Assembly: GCF_900172235.1 (NCBI RefSeq)
Contig: NZ_FWFQ01000012.1
Span: 46,939 to 110,938 of the forward strand
Length of the DNA stretch: 64,000 nt
Reading direction: 5' to 3'
Source of the DNA: Pseudoruegeria aquimaris
Lineage (GTDB): Bacteria > Pseudomonadota > Alphaproteobacteria > Rhodobacterales > Rhodobacteraceae
Under the pieces are notes generated by a model, which was given only the letters and a program-made list of their open reading frames with translations, was not told where the DNA came from and made no database searches. The position numbers were made by a program, and so were the translations under genes. The stretch's first letter is position 1. Each line of letters opens with the position of its first letter. Positions 59,207 through 64,000 of this stretch are shown here, in pieces.

Positions 59207-60220
59207 ATGCAGAACGCACGCCTTTCCCTCGCGCTCGCCGCGCAAGAGGTCCAGCTGCCTGGCGAGGGCCGCATCCTCTGCCTGCGGGCGCGCGCCGAGG
59301 ACGATCTCTCGGCCCTTCCAAAGGAGCGGCTGGACATCGTCCAGAGCTTTCAACCGGATCACGCGGCGCTGACGGCGCGCGGCTTTCACCTTCTGGACGC
59401 ACCCGCGCCCACGCCCTATGCCGCCGCCATCGTATTCCTGCCGCGCTCCAAGCCGGAAGCGCAGCTGCTGATCGCGCAGGCCGTGGCCGCGACGAACGGC
59501 GGCCTCGTGCTGGTGGACGGGCAGAAGACGGACGGCGTGGACAGCCTGCTGAAAGCCACCCGCAAGCTGGCCGGCGGCCCCGTCAGCGCCTTTTCCAAGG
59601 CGCATGGCAAGCTGTTCTGGTTCACCGGCGGCGGCGCCTTCGACGATTGGGCCGAGACGCGCGTCGCTTCGCCCGAAGGGTTCCGCACCGTGCCCGGCGT
59701 CTTCTCCGCCGACCGGATCGACCGCGGCTCCGCCCTGCTCGCCGAGGCGCTGCCCGCCAAGCTCGCGGGCCATGTCGTCGATCTCGGGGCCGGCTGGGGC
59801 TATCTCTCCCGCGCGATCCTCGCGCGCGAAGCGGTGGAAAGGCTCGATCTGGTGGAAGCCGAGCGCCTTGCGCTGGACTGCGCCCGGGCCAACGTCGCCG
59901 ATCCGCGCGCGCGGTTCCATTGGGCCGACGCCACGAGCTTCACCCCCGACAGCCCCTGCGACGTGGTGGTGATGAACCCGCCCTTCCACGCCGGGCGCGC
60001 CGGGGATCCGGCGCTGGGGCAGGCCTTCATCGACACCGCCGCGCGCATCCTGAAGCCCGGCGGCAGCCTCTGGATGGTCGCCAACCGGCACCTGCCCTAC
60101 GAGGGCAGGCTTGCAACGCTCTTCCGTGACGTTACGGAAGCAGGCGGTGACAGCGGCTTCAAAATTTTCTATGCCCAAGGGCCCGTGCGCCGCAGATCCG
60201 CCCAGCGCCGGGGGGCATGA
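59207..60220 (+). CDS. class I SAM-dependent methyltransferase, RsmC-like (16S rRNA guanine-N2)
   Basis: 337 aa. The N-terminal half is a degenerate methyltransferase-like domain (LDAPAPTPYAAAIVFLPRSKPEAQLLIAQA), as in RsmC. The C-terminal half is active: SAM loop VVDLGAGWGYLSRAI near residue 189 and catalytic NPPFHAG near 257, typical of enzymes that methylate an exocyclic amino group of guanine. RsmC methylates G1207 of 16S rRNA in the 30S subunit. ATG 59207 gives the N-terminus expected. RlmG-type activity is an alternative. Confidence 0.85.
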   Translation: MQNARLSLALAAQEVQLPGEGRILCLRARAEDDLSALPKERLDIVQSFQPDHAALTARGFHLLDAPAPTPYAAAIVFLPRSKPEAQLLIAQAVAATNGGLVLVDGQKTDGVDSLLKATRKLAGGPVSAFSKAHGKLFWFTGGGAFDDWAETRVASPEGFRTVPGVFSADRIDRGSALLAEALPAKLAGHVVDLGAGWGYLSRAILAREAVERLDLVEAERLALDCARANVADPRARFHWADATSFTPDSPCDVVVMNPPFHAGRAGDPALGQAFIDTAARILKPGGSLWMVANRHLPYEGRLATLFRDVTEAGGDSGFKIFYAQGPVRRRSAQRRGA

Positions 60221-60247
60221 GCCAGCAAAGCAGCAGGATCTCTCATC

Positions 60248-61054
60248 ATGTCATTCTCCATCTCCGGCAAAACCGCCATCGTGACGGGCGCGGCCAACGG
60301 CATCGGCCTCGCGATCGCGCGCCACTTCGCCGACCAGGGCGCAAACGTCATGTTCGCCGACATGGACGAAACCCGCCTCGTGGAGGAACTCGGCGAGCAG
60401 GTGGACGAAGGCAACATCCGCTATTTCGCGGGCGACCTGCGTGAAAAGCTCACCATCGCCAACCTGCTCTCGGCCACGCTTGATGCCTTCGACCGGGTGG
60501 ACATTCTCGTCAACGCCTGCCGGCAGGTCTGCAAGTCCGATCCGCTCAACGCCGACGACGACGCCGTGGAAGCGCTGCTGCGCCAGAATCTGCTGACGTC
60601 GCTGCGCCTGTCCCAGCTCGTGGCCAAGCGCATGAAGCACCAGGCCGAGGAAGACGGCTCCGAAGAGGGCTCCATCGGCACGATCATCAACCTTTCCTCC
60701 ATCGCCGCACGCCGCACCCACCCCGACCTGATGGCCTATTCGATCAGTTCCGCCGCGCTGGACCAGATGACCCGTTCGCTCGCCGTGGCACTGGCGAAGG
60801 ACAGGATCCGCGTCAACGGCGTGGCCTTCGGCAGCGTGATGAGCGCCAGCCTGCAATCCGTTCTGAAAGACACGCCGGACTACCGCGAGACGATCATCGC
60901 CTCCACCCCGATGGAGCGGATCGCCTCGGCAAGCGAAGTGGCCGAGGCGGTGCAGTTCCTCGCCTCCCCGGCGGCGGATTTCATGACGGGGCAGATCCTG
61001 ACGGTGGACGGCGGGCGCACGCTGCTGGATCCGGTCACGACCGCGGCGCACTGA
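60248..61054 (+). CDS. SDR-family protein lacking the catalytic lysine
   Basis: 268 aa Rossmann-fold short-chain dehydrogenase/reductase. The cofactor loop TGAANGIG (residues 13-20) is intact, as are the S150/S151 region (INLSS) and the catalytic-position Y164. The usual YxxxK lysine is replaced by Ser168 (AYSISSAAL), and NNAG is replaced by VNACRQ. It may bind NAD(P) without normal oxidoreductase activity, or use another residue. C-terminal FLASPAADFMTGQILTVDGGRTL is standard. It follows the methyltransferase gene by 27 nt. Confidence 0.88.
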   Translation: MSFSISGKTAIVTGAANGIGLAIARHFADQGANVMFADMDETRLVEELGEQVDEGNIRYFAGDLREKLTIANLLSATLDAFDRVDILVNACRQVCKSDPLNADDDAVEALLRQNLLTSLRLSQLVAKRMKHQAEEDGSEEGSIGTIINLSSIAARRTHPDLMAYSISSAALDQMTRSLAVALAKDRIRVNGVAFGSVMSASLQSVLKDTPDYRETIIASTPMERIASASEVAEAVQFLASPAADFMTGQILTVDGGRTLLDPVTTAAH

Positions 61055-61108
61055 AGCCACTTCAACCACTGAAGCAAAGTCACCCGGCACGCCTTGCGCC
61101 GGCCAGCC

Positions 61109-61531
61109 TCAGCCCGCCTTGGCAGGCGGGGCCGGCGCAGCCTCTGGCGGGAATTGCGCGTTGCAGGCGGCCACGGGCGCCTCGGCCTCCTTGGCCAGCC
61201 GGCGCCGCTGCTGCTTGAGCGAGGCCAGCTTCGCCTTCTCCTGATTCACGTCCACGGCCACCGGCCGCGTCACCGGCGTGGCGCGCTGGGTGGGGCAGGT
61301 ATACATGCGGCCCCAGCGATCCCTGCACCAGTCAAAGCCGGTGGTGATGCGGTAGTCCGTCGTCAGCCCGAACCCCCGCTCGATGTTGGCCTCGGTTTCG
61401 AGGATCAGCTGATCGACCGTGCGCAGATCCTGAGTCGCCGCGTTCAGGCACCGCTCGCGCGGCGTGCTGCAGGAGGCCAGCAGAAGCGCGGCGGCGGGAA
61501 GCAGGGCGAGGGAAAGCGTGCGGTGCGTCAT
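61109..61531 (-). CDS. small predicted lipoprotein of unknown function
   Basis: 140 aa. Lipoprotein signal with lipobox LLAS-C at Cys21. The mature part has four more Cys, two in WCRDRWGRMYTCP, a helical Lys/Arg/Glu-rich region (about 97-118, possibly coiled coil) and a Pro/Ala tail. Probably membrane-anchored in the periplasm. No known domain recognised. The end lies 55 nt from the convergent SDR gene. Confidence 0.75.
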   Translation of the reverse strand: MTHRTLSLALLPAAALLLASCSTPRERCLNAATQDLRTVDQLILETEANIERGFGLTTDYRITTGFDWCRDRWGRMYTCPTQRATPVTRPVAVDVNQEKAKLASLKQQRRRLAKEAEAPVAACNAQFPPEAAPAPPAKAG

Positions 61532-61718
61532 GGGAACATCCTAACCGAGCCTGCCGAAAGGACAATCCCGCAGCAATCCCCGCACGCACGCCCCCCGCAC
61601 GCAAGCCCCGATCGCACCCCCCTGCCCGCGTCCATTCACGCACTGGCCCTTTGCCGGCAAACCCGCTAGGGCGGGAGCAACCGGCGCCCCGCGCGCCGCA
61701 GCAAGGGAAGGGCCCGTC

Positions 61719-62612
61719 ATGAGCGAAGATTTCGACGAACGCAAAGCGCGCGCCTCCGGCTGGTTCCGCAGCCTGCGCGACCAGATCGTTGCCGCCTTCG
61801 AGGCACTGGAGGACAGCCAGGTGGAAGGGCCGTTCGCCGCGCGCCCGGCCGGCCGCTTCGAGGTCTCCGAGACCCGCCGCACAGCACCCGACGGCGGCGA
61901 TGCCGGGGGCGGGCTGATGAGCGTCATGCGCGGCGGCCGCGTCTTCGAGAAGGTGGGCGTGAACGTCTCCACCGTCTACGGCACGCTCGGCGAGCGGGCG
62001 CAGGCCGCCATGGCCGCGCGCAAGGATCTGCCCGGCATCAAGGAAGATCCCCGCTTCTGGGCGTCGGGCATCTCGCTCGTGGCGCACATGCAGAACCCGC
62101 ACACGCCGGCCGTCCACATGAACACCCGCATGTTCTGGACACCGCACGGCTGGTGGTTCGGCGGTGGCGCCGATCTGAACCCCTGCATCGAATACGAGGC
62201 CGACACCGAAAGTTTCCACGCCACTCTTAAGGCCCATTGCGACAAGCACGACGCCACCTACTACCCCCGCTTCAAGGCCTGGGCGGACGACTATTTCTTC
62301 ATCCCCCACCGCGGCCGCGCGCGCGGGGTCGGCGGCATCTTCTACGACGATCTGAACACCCGCGACTGGGAGGCGGATTTCGCCTTCACGCAGGATGTCG
62401 GCCGGGCGTTCCTGCCGGCCTTCCTGCCCACGGTGGAGGCGCACCGCAACCAGCCCTTCACCGAGGCAGACAAGGACGCCCAGCTCGTGCATCGCGGGCT
62501 CTATGCCGAATACAATCTCGTCTACGACCGCGGCACCAAGTTCGGGCTGGAAACCGGGCATGACGCCAATGCCGTCCTGATGAGCCTGCCGCCGCTGGCG
62601 AAGTGGGTCTGA
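61719..62612 (+). CDS. hemF: oxygen-dependent coproporphyrinogen III oxidase
   Basis: Converts coproporphyrinogen III to protoporphyrinogen IX in haem and bacteriochlorophyll synthesis, using O2. 297 aa. Signature blocks: GLMSVMRGGRVFEKVGVNVS near residue 65, SLVAHMQNPHTPAVHMNTRMFW near 124, WWFGGGADLNPCI near 146 and RGVGGIFYDDLN near 200. After LPPLAKWV it ends at once, lacking the EPGSPE-type tail seen in enterobacterial HemF. GGAAGG precedes ATG 61719. Confidence 0.95.
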   Translation: MSEDFDERKARASGWFRSLRDQIVAAFEALEDSQVEGPFAARPAGRFEVSETRRTAPDGGDAGGGLMSVMRGGRVFEKVGVNVSTVYGTLGERAQAAMAARKDLPGIKEDPRFWASGISLVAHMQNPHTPAVHMNTRMFWTPHGWWFGGGADLNPCIEYEADTESFHATLKAHCDKHDATYYPRFKAWADDYFFIPHRGRARGVGGIFYDDLNTRDWEADFAFTQDVGRAFLPAFLPTVEAHRNQPFTEADKDAQLVHRGLYAEYNLVYDRGTKFGLETGHDANAVLMSLPPLAKWV

Positions 62613-62621
62613 CGCGCAGGT

Positions 62622-63146
62622 CTAAAGCGGCTTGAACATGTAGGTGGTGGACTCCAGCCGCGCTGCGTCCACGGCGCGGCAGTAGCCCGGGATCACCCCG
62701 GCCACCTCGAACCCGAGGCTGGCATAGAGCGGCTCGGCACTGTCGCCCGTGCGGGTGTCGAGCGTGAGCAGGCTGCGGCCCAGCCCGCGCGCCTCGGCCT
62801 CGGCCGCCGCCATCAGCGCGCGCGCAACGCCCCTGCGCCGGGCCTGCGGATGCACCAGAAGCTTGGCGATCTCGGCCCGGTGGGGCTGGTTCTCGGGCAT
62901 GTCCAGCACCAGTTGCACGGTGCCCACGAGCCGCCCCTCCACCCGCGCGCCGAACAGCCTGCGCGCGCCCGATGCCACGCAGGGCGCGATCCGCGAAGCC
63001 CAGAAATCACGAGCCTTGCCGCGGCCGAACGGCAGGATGAAGCCGACGCTTGCCCCGTCCAGCACGCAGGCCGACAGCACCTCGGCCAGCGCTTCGAGGT
63101 CCGGGCCGCCGGCGAGCCTGTCCATCGCGGAGATCTCGACCGTCAT
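62622..63146 (-). CDS. GNAT-family N-acetyltransferase
   Basis: 174 aa. The acetyl-CoA motif LLVHPQARRRGVARALMAAAEAEARGLG spans about residues 90-117, preceded by LVGTVQLVL and followed by LLTLDTRTGDSAEPLYASLGF. Substrate unknown. Its ATG overlaps the stop of the upstream regulator gene by 4 nt (ATGA), so the two are co-expressed, and the acetyltransferase is likely part of the regulator's response. Confidence 0.88.
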   Translation of the reverse strand: MTVEISAMDRLAGGPDLEALAEVLSACVLDGASVGFILPFGRGKARDFWASRIAPCVASGARRLFGARVEGRLVGTVQLVLDMPENQPHRAEIAKLLVHPQARRRGVARALMAAAEAEARGLGRSLLTLDTRTGDSAEPLYASLGFEVAGVIPGYCRAVDAARLESTTYMFKPL

Positions 63147-63712
63147 GCCATGCCCCCCGGCCGGACGATGCCGAGCACGTAGCGCGCGCCCGTCTCGGCG
63201 GCGCAGCGGAAGCGACTGTTTCCGTAGAGCCGGTAGCGCAGCGCATCCCCGGCCTTCAATGCATGGGCAACGTCCCCGAGGATGACCTCAAGCGCGCCGT
63301 CCAACAGGTAGAGGTGGTGTTCCAACCCCGGTGTCGGCGGCCCGTCGTAGCGGATGTCCGCTCCCGGAGCGAGCTGACATTCCAGCAGTTCGCCGGCAAA
63401 GCCGCGCGCCGGCGGCGAGACCGCGCGGCGGCGGAAACCGGCGTCCGCATCCCACCACTCGGCCTGCTCGTCGCGCGCGACACGGGCCTGCGGCTGCTCC
63501 TCGACCGCCAGCAGCAGCGCGGACATCGGCAGCCCGTAGACCCGGCACAACCGCCCCAGCGCCTCCGTCGTCGGGCTGGTTGCGCCCGTTTCCATGCGCG
63601 AGAGCGTGGCCCGGCTCACGCCGCTTTCCCGCGCAACCGCCTCCAGCGAAAGCCTGCGGTCCTCCCGTTCGCTGCGCAACCGCGCCGCCAGCCGTGTGTT
63701 CAGATCCGTCAT
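63143..63712 (-). CDS. XRE-family regulator with C-terminal cupin domain
   Basis: 189 aa. Helix-turn-helix at about 5-60 (LAARLRSEREDRRLSLEAVARESGVSRATLSRMETG), then a cupin sensor domain (about 100-185; GLEHHLYLLDGALEVILGD, LKAGDALRYRL). Such proteins sense a small metabolite and usually control themselves and a linked enzyme gene, here the GNAT. ATG 63712 follows GGGGATGG. Palindromes lie just upstream. Effector unknown. Confidence 0.88.
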   Translation of the reverse strand: MTDLNTRLAARLRSEREDRRLSLEAVARESGVSRATLSRMETGATSPTTEALGRLCRVYGLPMSALLLAVEEQPQARVARDEQAEWWDADAGFRRRAVSPPARGFAGELLECQLAPGADIRYDGPPTPGLEHHLYLLDGALEVILGDVAHALKAGDALRYRLYGNSRFRCAAETGARYVLGIVRPGGMA

Positions 63713-63726
63713 TTCCATCCCCAAAT

Positions 63727-63760
63727 TGGGAATCATTCCCATATCAGAGACTACGTAGTC
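63727..63760. promoter_or_regulatory. two palindromes upstream of the XRE-cupin gene
   Basis: TGGGAAT-C-ATTCCCA (63727-63741) is a perfect palindrome 15 nt upstream of the start at 63712. GACTACGTAGTC (63749-63760) is a second perfect palindrome further out. Likely operator(s) for autoregulation; which one the regulator uses is unknown. Confidence 0.6.
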
Positions 63761-63808
63761 CCGACGCGGCCGGGCAAGAAAAACCCGGCTCACCAGAGGC
63801 GCGCCGGG

Positions 63809-64000
63809 CTAGGTCGTGGACTCATAATGTCTGATCCAGAGCCTTGAGCAAGCGAGGTGAAGTGCGGCGAGGAAGTTTGCTGCGGTTTTGAAGTATCGCG
63901 TTGCGATGCCGCGGAAGTGTTTGAGACGATTGAAGAACCGTTCGACCTTGTTGCGTTCGCGGTAGAGGTCTCGGTCGACGGTCCTGACCACGCGGACGTT
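63809..64000 (-). mobile_element. 3' end of an IS5-family insertion sequence (transposase C-terminus)
   Basis: 63 visible C-terminal residues of a DDE transposase. YRERNKVERFFNRLK fits the Y-(2)-R-(3)-E-(6)-K signature of the IS5 family exactly, including the catalytic Glu. FRGIATRYFKTAANFLAALHLACSRLWIRHYEST completes the domain. The stop TAG falls at 63809-63811, where the sequence GGCTAGG suggests that the element ends and target DNA begins; the stop may be formed at the junction. The rest lies past position 64000, so the other end and any target duplication cannot be seen. Confidence 0.88.

Noticed and set aside
1..64000. CRISPR arrays, tRNA or rRNA genes
   Set aside because: No regular repeat-spacer pattern, and no T-loop type sequence with a matching cloverleaf was noticed.

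Overview
This window is GC-rich (roughly two thirds G+C), gene-dense chromosomal DNA that looks like an alphaproteobacterium of the Rhodobacterales (Roseobacter-type). The signs are short intergenic gaps, many 1-4 nt start/stop overlaps, a malic enzyme fused to a phosphotransacetylase-like domain, a urea ABC transporter with a long-N-terminus UrtB, a GlxA-type carnitine regulator, an Anbu proteasome-like operon, aerobic HemF, and a dispersed Roseobacter-like GC-rich repeat next to gene ends. No tRNA, rRNA or CRISPR array was seen. The one clear RNA gene is the small SRP RNA at 5831-5930.

Layout. 1-8.3 kb: NADH pyrophosphatase (cut by the left edge), a Tat-exported CpdB-type nucleotidase, a POTRA-less BamA-like barrel, a hydrolase/TetR divergent pair with a paired operator, SRP RNA with its own promoter, rsgA, and a three-gene minus-strand unit with a dual-specificity-type phosphatase. 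8.5-11.6 kb: dnaX and a SPOR protein. 11.7-16.2 kb: minus-strand nucleoside salvage operon cdd-deoA-deoB-add-upp. 16.4-23.9 kb: malic enzyme, propionyl-CoA synthetase, NAD kinase, glyA and a GNAT enzyme. 23.96-32.8 kb: a six-gene minus-strand operon for quaternary-amine (carnitine, probably gamma-butyrobetaine) catabolism, with a divergent GlxA/AraC regulator and a PcaD-like hydrolase. 32.9-36.8 kb: circularly permuted ATP-grasp, alpha-E, transglutaminase and Anbu peptidase operon. 36.8-38.6 kb: MscS channel. 38.8-46.1 kb: dipeptide-type ABC importer with two substrate-binding proteins, the second frameshifted. 46.2-48.5 kb: an SH3 protein, a YbaY-META protein and a LysR regulator. 48.6-54.8 kb: urtABCDE, with a frameshift in urtB and a partial duplication of its 3' end. 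55-64 kb: FAD-linked dehydrogenase, SPOR-tailed D,D-carboxypeptidase, HAD phosphatase, clpS, an RsmC-like methyltransferase, an SDR lacking its catalytic lysine, a small lipoprotein, hemF, a GNAT/XRE-cupin pair and the 3' end of an IS5-family transposase.

How the genes work together. The salvage operon converts cytidine, deoxynucleosides, adenosine and uracil into usable bases and pentose phosphates. The 24-31 kb operon can be read as a path from gamma-butyrobetaine through CoA esters to L-carnitine, then dehydrocarnitine, betainyl-CoA and glycine betaine. The two ABC systems import peptides or similar solutes and urea. No urease genes lie in the window. The least understood unit is the Anbu operon, which pairs a predicted amide-bond ligase with two peptidase-type enzymes. 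Both frameshifts lie in GC-rich tracts within otherwise intact operons, so assembly error must be excluded before they are treated as biology.
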